Part shown: positions 34,701-45,448 of the stretch, one piece after another
Layout of the letters: each line of letters starts with the position of its first letter
Numbering within the stretch: position 1 is the stretch's first letter
Assembly: GCA_010909165.1 (NCBI GenBank)
Contig: MU008179.1
Location: 806,001 to 870,000 of the forward strand
Direction: 5' to 3'
Length of the DNA: 64,000 nucleotides
Source of the DNA: Anthoceros angustus
Taxonomy: Eukaryota > Streptophyta > Anthocerotopsida > Anthocerotales > Anthocerotaceae
Made by a program: the position numbers and the translations under genes
Notes under the pieces: generated by a model
What the model was told of the DNA's origin: nothing
The model's input: only the letters and a program-made list of their open reading frames with translations
The model's database searches: none

Positions 34701-36299
34701 CAAAACGAGGTACCCAAGTTGCTGCGGCTCATCTTTGATGAGAGCATAACCTCCGATCTGCACGCCTGCGAGCCTTTTCGCCTTCGCTTATACCGAGGGC
34801 GCCTGCACCCGTGTGAACCATGTGCCTAGGATTGTGAGTCGCGACACGGAGGAGGCGGGGAAGGGAGCCCCGCCCGAGTGTGCCAAGGAATCGAATGGCT
34901 CCAGAAGGCATCCTCTTCGAGTGCACTTAAGAGAGCGAAGCACGCTGGAAGCGCCATGGAGGGAAAAGCAATTTCAAATGTATCTTTGTGTGTGGAAGAT
35001 GTTAGGCAAGATGTCGGAGCATCTTTGCTCGTGGAGGAGGCACCTTACATGGTGAGAAGGGATCTAATCCACGATTGAATGTTGTTGTGGAAGAACGGAG
35101 CCGAGGGCGAGCAAACAACACCTCTTTCATCCACAGAGCGGGCGGCACGGCAAGGGGCGGTGGGATCTCACCAGTCCGATGGGGCTGCCAGATGCACAAG
35201 CAGTGTGTTGCTCGTGAACTTGGTCACATTTTCTTACATAGAACTGCCCACTTCAATTCGATAGCAAGGCCAAGGTGCTAGATGCTTTTTCCAGCTTCGT
35301 GGCCTCAAGGAGTTCTTCCCGCTGCGAGGGGTGAAGGCTCAAAGCCACATCCCTAGCTTTCCGAACATCGGCCATGAAGAAGCTGGAGTGTACAAGCGCC
35401 CGATAAGTTGAAGGCAAGACAAACCTTCATGAATATTGTGCTTATCGAGGATGTGAGGCAAGAAGTCGGAGCATCCGCCTTGGCCGGGTCCTTGGGGTCA
35501 GCAGGCGTGTTGTGGCACGCCATCTTCGACCAGCGATTTGCAAAGTGCACCGAGGAGGTGCGCCGGTGTGGTGGGGACGGAAGGCTCGTTCGATTGTTTG
35601 ACCCAAGAGGTAAAGCAAGTGTTTTGCAATTTTGGGAGACGCATCAAGGCCTTCCTCCAACTCCAAGGATGCTAGGCGGCAACGGTGGCTCCTCTTGTAT
35701 TCCGCACCCACATAATCCATTTCGGATACCTCTCGTGTGATCACTCAACGTGTTTTGTCTTTGCTACCTAATCGGTGGTGAGCACACCGCCACCGTGGTG
35801 AGCGATCTCCTTGCCTAGTGCCTCCGCCCATGCTTGTGGAACACCGCCACTAACCTTGTAAGTTGTTACACCTCGCCACTGCCACCACTACATGTGACCC
35901 AAGAGGCTCCCAGCTACATCACTTTCCATGTTCAGCCCTTCCTTCCGTGGTGATTGTCGCTGAGCCGCTTCACTATCATTTTGCTTGCGCAGGCTTGCCT
36001 GCCGCACTGCTCCTCATTTGCCCTGCTCCCGGTCATTTGTCCCGGCTGGGCATTTGCGCTAGCTCGGTCATTTGCGCTCGGTCATTTGCGCTGGTCTCGT
36101 CATTTGTTCCGGGTGCAATGCTCATTTGCGCCTCTCGTCATTTGTTGGTGCAATGCTCATTTGCTCTTGCTCTTGCTCATTTCATCCGTATGCAATGCTC
36201 ATTTGTTGTAGACCCGCTCACTTCTGTGATGTCCAGGCTCACTTTCTTTGAGAGGGAGGCACTTCATGTGGCTCTTTAGAGGGTTGTGTTCGAGCATGC
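34701..36299. other. Left interior of CACTA element 2, unassigned
   Basis: Plus-strand open fragments at 34878-35078 and 35408-35740 contain related phrases (VEDVRQDVGASLL and IEDVRQEVGASAL), so they are two copies of one decayed coding unit. A low-complexity region at about 35990-36220 repeats CTCATTTG and GTCATTTGCGCT words. Family not recognised. Confidence 0.4.
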
Positions 36300-38135
36300 A
36301 TTGTCGTGTTTGATCCGGCAGAGTTTTTTGCGCTTCGAAAGGAGCATCCGAACATCAACATTGGCCAACGAGCATTTGAGAAATCAAGCCCTTCTTCATC
36401 AAGTCCCGCAAGAGAGAAATGTCTTGTTGTAGGTACCATGTCGAGATGGCGTTTTGAAGGACGCCTGAACTTGCTACGCAGTTCCCTCAAAGTGCACCTC
36501 CGTGCGCTGCAGTGGGGTGTGGAGAGAAACCCGAGGAGGGGACAAGTGCTACGCCTCGGAGATGTCCGAGATGGTGCAACTGCTTTATGTCCTAGAGCAC
36601 CGATGAGGACCGCATAGGCGAAAATGTTTGCTTGGTAAATGCGGCCAGGAGTTTCTGTCGGCCTCCGTCCTAAGGAGGTTTCACAAGCAATTTTGCCGGA
36701 GGTGACGTCAAGTGGCGGTGCTTTGAGTACCGTAAAGTGGGAGTGAATGAGGACGGAACCTCTAAGACCGTAATAAAGCTAGTCTATAGGGAAACTCATC
36801 CTTCGATGATTGAATTCCTTCAAGATAAGCTGGCTGCCTTCATTTCACATGATTACGCCCAAAGATGGCAAGCCACGGAGTTTTAAATGCATTGATTGGT
36901 TTCCGAGGATGTGATAGTTTCGTTATGGACTTCTCGAACTATGCTTTCCAAGTTCGTAACGAGATACAATCAATGCAATCGCATAGTGATCAAGTGACTA
37001 TCCTAGTCCATGTTACATATATGCGGATGGGGCTGCAGAGGAGGACCCCTATTGCAATGTTCAAAAGTTTTACCACTTTTACATTAGTGATGACATGCAA
37101 GACGACACTCTCTTTGTCCAAAGATGCCCTTATGCTACACTGGACGTTGCTGTCCAATGGATACAAGAGGCCACGGAGCATTGGATGTGGTCGGATGGTG
37201 CACTTCCCGCTTTAAGGCTTGCACCAAGCTATTTTGTGGCGAGGTACCCGTGTCTAACTGGGGATGCAAAATCTTTGTGGAGTTATTTTGGGTCGTGACA
37301 CGGAAAGGGGAGCACGATGGGGCGGTGCCATATTAAAGAGGGCACTACGTGGAGAAGAGTCACCTTCACCGACAAGGCCGCAGAGCCGCAGACGTTGTCG
37401 AGTTCTGCTCCAAGATATCTCATGGGGCAAGATCCTCCTATGCAAGTGGCGAAAGGCGGTGCAGGGTTTTTGGTTGGTGGGAAAGAATGAAGTCAACCGC
37501 AGGGGTGGGGTGTGCACCAATCCCGGTTCTAAAGGCATGCACATTTACGGGACTCGGATGCAACCAACCTCGGCTCAAGATGCGGCATCTAGCGTGTTTT
37601 GTGCTATTTGCATGGACGGACCATGCGGCATGTGAGTCGCTGCCCATGCATCCGGCATTCGCCATTTTGAGGCCGGACAATAGGGATCCCGCTGGTCGAC
37701 CAGACCCGGTGCAATCGCACCATTGCGCTAAATGCTCCGGAGAGGATGGGTCACCGCGGTTCAAGGTTGCAAATGAGGATGTCTCGAACTCGCACCTCTT
37801 AGAGCTTGGAGACAACTTTCGCGCAAGGCATCCTAGGGATGAAGGTTCAAGTTTTTATTTTGGCAAATGCATCAAGCAGGCATGTGACCACGGAGCACAT
37901 TACGTCCCATGGAGCAAGCAAAACTTCCTCCTGTGACAAGGTAGTTGTGGGCCAATACTACTCGGGCGTGAGCGGATGGTTGTGTGTACACTTTGGACTA
38001 CGATTCCGCGGAGGTCACCCTTCTTTCAACCCTGTGAGAGTCGCAAGTTCCCACGTTGGAACGAGTGGAAGGAGGCCGACTATGTGCCGACTCGACACCG
38101 AGTCCTTTAAAGAGCTTGTGAGGGAGGGAAACTAG
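36300..38135 (+). pseudogene. Decayed passenger gene with WSDG...HGKG-type motifs
   Basis: Across shifting plus-strand frames the order is: FDPAEFFALRKEHPNINIGQ and RAFEK, a CCRYHVEM-like word (about 36425), VTILVHVTYMRM, FYHFYISDDMQDDTLFVQRC, EHWMWSDGA with FKA (about 37180-37215), FVARYP, a broken FGS.TRKGEHDGA (about 37280-37325), AILKRALRGEE, KACTFTGLGCNQP and CMDGPC. After that come LELGDNF and KVVVGQYYSGVSG. From memory, proteins with an acidic ISDD, a WSDG..FK segment and an FGS.HGKG.HDGAG segment are a recurrent, uncharacterised family in repeat-rich plant and animal genomes; the spaced acidic residues would suit an RNase H-like nuclease, but that is inference. At least four frame breaks, so inactive here. 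It is on the opposite strand to TNP2. Confidence 0.55.
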
Positions 38136-38899
38136 GACATATGCCCATGCCTTCACGAAATGACCTTGATCCGACTTCTAAATACCATGGTCCGTAACCA
38201 TCTTCACACGCAAAGGTCTCGATGCACTCCGCATGAATATGGAGCACTTTGCCCGAATTGCGATTGCGGGTGATAAGCTCTAACGCAAAATCCGAAAACC
38301 CCGCCGAGGTTTGTACAAGCAAGCTTGAAGCAAGTGAGCCATGGCTGCGGAGATGGGTGCGGGTGTTGCTGTTTTGGCGGGCGCGGTGTTGCCGCGATGG
38401 CGGCGCGATGGCGGGCGCGGTGTTGCTGCGATGGCGGGCGCGGTGTTGCTGCGATGGCGGCACTTGAGCGAGCACCGAAGCGATGGCGGCGACCATTCAT
38501 GGCTCGGCAGCCCATGCAAGTGTCCGGAAGACTATGGTCATTTGGCGGTGATCCCAAGAACGCAGATCCGGCAGCGCAATGATGCTTGAGAGACTACCCA
38601 CGTCCAAATGGGCTGATCATAGACATCGGTGGCCCACCAAGATGAGAGTGAGGATACACAATCCGTGCGTCAAGCTAGTCTCCAAGAAGGAATCAAGAAA
38701 CGGGAAACTAGAGGTGTATCATGTCGAGAGACTATTTTCCGCCCATGTTTGTTCTTGCGTGTGGGGAGTGTGTGTTGAAGGAAGGCTCTCCCTATGCACA
38801 TGCGGAGGCTCTCTTGATTCACTAGTGAAAACGCCAAAATTGTCCAACATTGGAGTCAAGTTTCCCAATTTTGTCCATTCAAGTCTCTCCATTGTCCGT

Positions 38900-41253
38900 A
38901 AGTCTAGCCACCTACAATTCAGCTTTGGTCCGTGCCTCTAGGGCTTCTTCTAGCGTGGCCTGCACGTAGGGCTTACCCAATACTTGACAACCTCGTTCTT
39001 GTTGTGGGGATCCAGCTTGGCTTGCTCCAAGATCTCGACTTTGGCTCGCACCACGAGTCCGCCTCAAGACCACCGCTTGCCCAAGCCTTCCCTTGTTTAG
39101 AAGCTCGATAGCCGCGGGCCCTACTTCCACGTAATAATTACCCTCTACAACCTCGCTTTGAATGGAAGACCCTTCCAAAATTTGTCTTCATGCCGCTCGA
39201 GTTTGTGCACACCTTCACACACCGAGGAGGTAGAAGTTAACGTTCTCTATATTGCCCGGCTCGCACGCACTACATATAGTTATCCCTGTGCTCCAACTCT
39301 TGCACTGGAGGCAAGTGACTAGTCTTCGATCTTGCCGAATGTGCTTTGGTCGCCTTTTGAGCCTTACGCGGCCGGCCTCTTTTCCCGAGCGGGTCCCCAT
39401 GCTCACAGCCTCACTATTATCCCGCCGCATCAACTGCCCACCCCATTCACATTCCCAACCGAGACAATGCAGCGACTGTGTGTGTCATTCTCCAGGGTCC
39501 TTCTCCACCTCGTGTGTGTCCTTGTCTAGTTGAGATGCACCTTCTTCGCCTCCAGACCTCATTCTCCACCCCAGTTTGTCCTTGTCCACATCATGTGTGT
39601 GTTTCTCCGCCACGTGTGTCCTTCTCCACATCATGTATGGCCCTCTCTTGCTCAAGTGTGGCCTTCTCCACCTCGCATGGCCTTCCACCTCAAGTGGCCT
39701 TCTCCACCTCGGTATGGCCTTCCACCTCGTGTATGGCCTTCTCCATCGCAATTGTGTCCACCTTAGGTATGGCCTTCTCCACGCAGCTATGTCCAGCTCC
39801 ACCTCGTATGGCCTTCTCCACTGCACCGTGTCCACCTCGTGTGTATGGCCTTCCACTCGCATGTCCACCTCGTATGGCCTTCTCCACTGCATGTCCTTGT
39901 CCACCTCAATCGTGATCTTCTCACATTAGGTGTGGCATTCTCCATCGCGGGTGGTGTTCTCCATCAAGGCGTGGCCTTCTCGCACGTGTGGCCTTCTCCC
40001 CACACACCGCACTTTGTTCCAGATCGAGTGTGCAAATGCACTGGGTCCCCTCTCGATCCCCGCCGCCTCAGATTGTCTTCCGCAGCACCGCACTTGCCGC
40101 CTCCCTAGCCCTACTCGAATGCCCGGCGTTGGCACCCTTTTTTCACCGAGGGGTCCAAGGAACCCTCCGGCCTCGATCCGCACGCCAAAACCGAGCCATA
40201 CGAGCCGCCGCTGGTGGTCTGAGTCGCCAGATTCGAATGGGAACACTCCGATCGCACTTGACATCGAGGCAACTTGTCGAGTGCAAAAAGCATTGATAGC
40301 ATTAGCTTTGGAGGAAAGCAATACAAGGGAAAAGGAACCCCTGTCCTCCGCCCACACCCTCCGCCTGCACTGGAGATGCCGCGGTATGAATGCGGTGACT
40401 TCGAATCTTCTCAAGGCGAGAGCAATCCATCCGGATCCTTTACAAGCTCAAGGTACTCGGACTTCCACTCCTTGAGTTGTTCATCGCACCATGCCTCCCA
40501 GACTGCTCCTCGCGGATCCCCCCTTTGCGACGTACCACCGGTGTCCACCTCCATGTCTGCCGAGGGCACAATGCTTGGTCCGCAAATGAGAAAAGAGGCA
40601 AAATTCATGGTACATATGCCCGCATGAGAGAACTCGCTCATTGCAGCCAAAACCACCGCAATGACATGTACTCGAGAAACACGGCAAGCACTAGGCGGAC
40701 AAGTTCACGGATCCACACAAGACACCAAAAGCATACCTAGCGCATATAGGGCAAGCATTCACAACAATGGTCGGCTCATCCGCTCCAAGGGCGCTGGAAG
40801 GAAGTTGGTGCGACCAGGCCTCCCCTCCACTTCAACATCCATGACTGCTGCCAAGGACTTGAGGACGTTGAACATCCGTTCCTTTTGGTCGACAGCACAA
40901 GCCTGCTGTTGAAGCTCATGCTGGGCACGAGAGTCCTCCGTCGCCAGCTCCTCAACCCGCAAATACAGGCTCTTCTCCATAGCATACAGGGCTTGAAGCT
41001 GACCCGAAAGGTGGCTGACCAAGGATCTGTGCCCTTGAATGTCCTCAAAAGTCTCGTCATCTTCGATGCTCTTCTCGCACCATCTCCATTTCGGGAACAC
41101 TTGCGAATGTCGAACGCCACCTCCCAAGCCTCTGCTTTTCACCGGGTCAAAGCATGCTTTACCTCCTTTTGCAGCATCCACCTTGTCAAGTTGGACATTT
41201 ACATCCGCAACTCCCCTGCCGATACGGATCGTGGTTGCCGAGCACCCAGCCAC
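38900..41253 (-). pseudogene. Decayed passenger gene: coiled coil, RING-like zinc finger, repeat-encoded tail
   Basis: Read on the minus strand: a helical, Glu/Gln-rich segment (HLSGQLQALYAMEKSLYLRV, about 41010-40950) ends at a stop. A zinc-binding block follows near 40665-40570: CHCGGFGCNERVLSCGHMYH, EFCLFSHLRTKHC, a RING-like spacing with C..C, CGH..H..C. Next is WEAWCDEQLKEWKSEYLELV (about 40510-40440), then a degenerate tail in which repeated VEKAI.EVDT units (39560-39900) come from a minisatellite. A last open piece (39178-38912) has VEVGPAAIELLNKGRLGQAV and ATLEEALEARTKAEL. The pieces need several frame changes. If one gene, it would be a RING-type coiled-coil protein captured or evolved within the transposon. 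The single-gene interpretation is inference. Confidence 0.45.
39560..40010. repeat. Minisatellite, GGCCTTCTCCACCTCGTAT-type units
   Basis: Irregular tandem units of about 15-27 bp containing GGCCTTCTCCA and CCTCGTAT or CCTCGTGTG. On the minus strand they read as TGGAGAAGGCCATACGAGG, encoding repeated (V/M)EKAI words. The array lies within the tail of the decayed RING-like gene. Confidence 0.75.
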
Positions 41254-41425
41254 CTTGGTCTTCCTTCGCGAGCTTCCTTCACCTTCACAAGTACAAAGGC
41301 AAGTAAATCACCCATCGCTGGATCTAGTGGGACACCACAGGTGAAAGTAGCAATGTGCCCACCGGTCGAGCAAACGTGAAGGAAAAGTGATCTGGGCACA
41401 TCAAGTGGAGGAGAAACACGAGCAA

Positions 41426-41646
41426 ATGACCGGATACAATGCACATGTTGCTCAACAACTTGGTCCGAGTGATGACCAAGGCAACAACGAGCATGGTGCA
41501 CTTCACATGACCCTACACCATGGCAAACTAGGTTGAATGACCAGGATACAACGCACATGTTGCTCAACAACTTGGTCCGAGTGACCATCAAGGCAACAAC
41601 GAGCATGGTGCACTTCATGACCCTACACCATGGCAAACTAGGTTGA
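41426..41646. repeat. 111-bp tandem duplication
   Basis: Copies 41426-41536 and 41537-41646, starting ATGACC and sharing CACATGTTGCTCAACAACTT and ACGAGCATGGTGCACTTCA. A third copy breaks off after about 10 bp. Confidence 0.85.
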
Positions 41647-44227
41647 ATGACCGGAGGGCCGACTAGGGTGCACCTCACATGATAGTAGGCGGTGTAGAGG
41701 ACTTAGCGACTGTGCATGACAAACATGTAGCACAAGGTGAGACAAACTTGAAAGCACGGTAGCCTACCAGCCGGCTGCTTGTGTCCTTTGGGCCCCTACA
41801 ACGAGTAGGGGCTCTTCCTCCTTGACTCCTGCAGCCTTCACCGCCTCGCCCGCTTTTCCTCACGGACTTCTGCTTTATTCCTCCCTGCTTGTGTCTTCTC
41901 GTGGAAGGTCTTCCTCACGCCGAGGCCAACAAGTTTCTCCAACGCAATTCCAAGGGCCATGAGCCTAGGGATCCGCTTCTCCCAGTGGGCCTCACTCGTA
42001 CATGCCAAAAATAAGAACATCAATTTCCTCCATTCTTCTTCGCTAAGGGCATCGGTTTCCGCCACCCATGCCCCTCGTTAAAACTAGGGGCCCAAAAGCC
42101 TCTCACCTCCTCGCTCCCCAACCCGTCCTCACCCATTTGCGAGTCCTGTGTCTTTGACATCCACCCCAAAGACAACGGAGGTCGCCATCACCGCCTCCAT
42201 GTCCAACTTGCCATGGGCCCTTTCGCCGCCCATATTCCTCCAAGCGCCTTTCTCCGCCGGCCTTCCTTCCTTCGCTTCCGCCGCCCCGCTCTTGGATACC
42301 ATGGATCGCCACTTGGCTTGGGCACCTGTGTGAGCTCGCCCACCTCACCGCAATCTCGCCATCACATCGGATGAGTGCCTGAGCTCCCCACCGATAATTG
42401 TCTTCCACATCTCCTCGCCTCCTCACTTTCTTCAAGCTCCTGTCCGGACTTAGAGGCATTTCCGCACACACAAGGCAACCTTAGACACCATGAGGAACAT
42501 GGACCATGCTTATGTCAAATGGAGAGCATGAGGAACATGAGCCACCTCCACATCTCGCACTATGAAAACACACCGCCTCGATGGCCAGCCTTCTTTAGCG
42601 AGGCCATCACCGGCCGCATGCGGCCTCCATCACCTGTGCTCGCCCTTGCCTCGGCGGCTACAACTCGGCCGGTCGACCAAGATGCCCCTCGGCAGGCATG
42701 CCTCAGCCCATCGCCTAGGCCCGCCTCGCCTCCGCCATCCGCAGCCTCGCCGTGCGGACAAGGCCCATGTCGTGGCCCCAAGCCACACTGGCTCGAGGGA
42801 GGGCTCCACAGCCGGGCCTCGGGACATGCGAGTGGAGGTGCCTCCCCTTGAGCGCAAAACACTCCTCACGCCACGATTACCACCTCACCCACGAGGACGC
42901 CACTAGGAAACATGTAGTACGGAGGGCATCCGTGATCGTAGCTTCCGAGCTCCTAGGTGGGCGTTTCCTACAAGGCTGATGTAGTCGAGGCGGGACCATG
43001 GCAAGAAACGCAAAACCCTAAACCCCGTGAATGCGGCTTGAGCAACCTCGCACCTGCAGTTGGTGGCTGCGAACTTGGTCGTCCTCCCGGCGATTGCCTG
43101 CTTCTCCCTTCCGCTGCTCGCCTGCCTCTAAGCGTGGGGACCCTATCAGGCCGGGCACCCTCCTCCTTCCCCGTGAACACTCCAAATGTCGATGGTCGAT
43201 AGCGGCGACGCCGAAGAGCTCCGCGTGAAGATGAAGCCCCGCCACACCTTCACGCCCGAGCCGTACTTTCGGGCCCCAAGTTCACCGCATGACATGTTCA
43301 CGCTCCAAATTTGACTTAACTTCAAACCGTATAATATTGGATAATCGAAACTTGGGGTATATGCAAGACATATTGCACATTTGCATATGTCACAAAATGT
43401 GGTATACCTAACAAGTAAGACTCGAAATAGATCGTAAATGGTGGATGTTCATTGGTGATCGCATCAAGATTGGCTCGACAATACCCTAGTTGGCTTTACA
43501 CCGCGAAAACCATGCCCTTCACGCTTCAAGACCGTATCGATTGAATGTGTCCGACGATGCTTTCAACCGATTTGAAATTTGAGCGGTTTCTACAAGCTCA
43601 TTTATGCATTGATTAAACTATAATATTTGTTTAGGGTACTGTAATTAATAATTACATGAAATCGTGATTACGGTAAAACCGTACACGCCCACACTAATCC
43701 ACGCTCACTAGTTCTATGCATACCGAGAAAGCAGAAATGGTGGCTCTGCCCCCTTCGACCTCTTCATGCGGCCCTGCCCTCCTTCCCTCCCATCACGCTT
43801 GCGCCAACTTTGGTTACCTCCTTCCAAGCGGCGAACAGGTGGTGCTTTGGCCCGTCCCTGGTCATTGACATTCCACTTTCAGAAACAGTATGTTGACATG
43901 GCTGGCAGAGCGCAAACAGCTTTAAATTACGCTCAAGTTCTAACGAATGGACAGAACAGAAGTGCTAGCATGTCGTCACTCCTTACTTCCTCCAGCCTTT
44001 CTCGCTGTATCGATGCCCCTCTGCATTCAAGCAAGGGGGAATCAAGCATCGCACTCGCACATGCCCCAAACTAGATATCGGATCTTGCACCTCAAAATAC
44101 TAAGCTTCTCCACGACTTCATAGTGACACAGAAATTAAAACTGCGCATATGATGGTCTGTACTCAACGCCATGCTCAATTGATTTTTTCGCCTCCCCAAC
44201 CACAAGCAAGATTGCCTACCTTTCCTC
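41647..44227. other. Mid-left interior of CACTA element 2, unassigned
   Basis: A minus-strand piece near 42065-41900 reads EEWRKLMFLFLACTSEAHWE then LMALGIALEKLVGLGV and looks like remains of a coding region. Another near 42430-42300 reads GAQALIRCDGEIAVRWASSH. Neither gives a family. A GC-rich stretch (42560-42860) is open in many frames and is not called. The rest, 43260-44200, is mixed-composition with no feature. Confidence 0.35.
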
Positions 44228-45448
44228 TCATCGCACTCCGTGTGATCCGCTTGTTAGGATCTGGTGGTGGAGGAGATGGAGTATGTCGTGTCCAACTCCT
44301 CGACCTAGTTCGTCATCTGAATGGGAAGCCACTGTCTCCGAAGGCGCATCTACAAGTCCAATGAGTAGACTCTGATGCATGAGCACATAGGCGAGCCAAC
44401 GGATTGCATTAAACATGAAACTTCGATTGCTTACTTCCACACCTTCCTTCGCTAGAGAGGCCTGGAAAGCTTCAATGTCTTCCATACCATGCTCCACTGC
44501 CCACGCTTCTTCAACAGGTGTGGGCATCTTGTGGAACTTGTGGTAAAAAAACTTCCTGAAGTCCGTGGCCCCCCCTCGTCCATAGGGGTTGCACCCTGCA
44601 CCTTCATACTTAGCCACCCGGGCCTCTGTCGCCTTCATTTGTTGTGCCCTTGGCCACTCACCGTTGTTTTGATCAAGCACCTGCACACCGATTGAAGCGA
44701 CCCACGCCTCTTTGGACACATTACCTGGGTGCAAATGTTTTTCGTAATCACCACGTCTCCGCAAATCCGCTGCAGCTAACTTCACCCTTGCTAGGCAGAA
44801 TGAATTTTTGGTCCGAGACCGCTGGGAGAATTGCTTGTTGATGAAATCTCGATTAGTAACTGCGGGAAAACTCTCCTGAATGATGTCAACGAGTTCTGTG
44901 TGCAGCTCCGGTGAATGCTCCGACCATGGTTTCAGCAAAGTCATACGTGTGTGCACTAGCTCCGAGACTCGTTTCTGAAACAGACGCCTTGCTCCGCCAG
45001 TCAACTTCCCAAACATATCATCCCTAGCTACTTTGCCAGGGCATGTCGCATCCTCACTACACACCCGTCTCGCCTCCGCCAAAACCGTGGCCCTCCCATG
45101 CAATTTCACACAAGTCCTGAGCACATCTTCAAGGTGTGCACTCGTGAGGACCTGCCACAGGGTGTGTGCACTCTCCCCCTCTGCCGACTTCAGCCTGCCA
45201 TTAGGGAGGAACAATGCTTCCCACATGTGTTCAAATGTCTCGGGCTCAAACTCAGTGCCCATAGCTCCCTCTACGCTGACCAAACCATCCAACCTTGGTG
45301 TCGCCGGCACAACCAGCTCAGTCGTCTCCTGCAGCGTGTGCCTTGACCCGCATGGACCGCAATCATTGAGGTGCACCCGACCCTCCTCAGCCTGATTCTC
45401 CACCCATGATAGGAGCCCTCCTCCGATCTCCACCCACTCATGGGCCAT
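44228..45448 (-). CDS. Intact 406-codon ORF of CACTA element 2, family unknown (possible TNPA-like partner)
   Basis: The longest uninterrupted frame in the element apart from the transposase, on the same strand and downstream of it, the position occupied by the second gene (tnpA type) in En/Spm elements. The protein is mixed alpha-helical and hydrophilic. Notable segments are FEHMWEALFLPNGRL, an Arg-rich centre (NKQFSQRSRTKNSF and KLAAADLRRRGDYEKHLHPG), NPYGRGGATDFRKFFYHKFH, and an acidic/Ser C-terminal region. The central Arg/Lys-rich block resembles in kind the conserved basic block of plant transposase-24 or TNPA proteins, but no diagnostic motif was seen, so a DNA-binding subunit role is inference from position and composition. 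Start is the first ATG (45448). No splice sites were evident. Confidence 0.55.
   Translation of the reverse strand: MAHEWVEIGGGLLSWVENQAEEGRVHLNDCGPCGSRHTLQETTELVVPATPRLDGLVSVEGAMGTEFEPETFEHMWEALFLPNGRLKSAEGESAHTLWQVLTSAHLEDVLRTCVKLHGRATVLAEARRVCSEDATCPGKVARDDMFGKLTGGARRLFQKRVSELVHTRMTLLKPWSEHSPELHTELVDIIQESFPAVTNRDFINKQFSQRSRTKNSFCLARVKLAAADLRRRGDYEKHLHPGNVSKEAWVASIGVQVLDQNNGEWPRAQQMKATEARVAKYEGAGCNPYGRGGATDFRKFFYHKFHKMPTPVEEAWAVEHGMEDIEAFQASLAKEGVEVSNRSFMFNAIRWLAYVLMHQSLLIGLVDAPSETVASHSDDELGRGVGHDILHLLHHQILTSGSHGVR

Noticed and set aside
42560-42906. Overlapping GC-rich ORFs on both strands
   Set aside because: All frames are open because the DNA is GC-rich and stop-poor; no motif in any.
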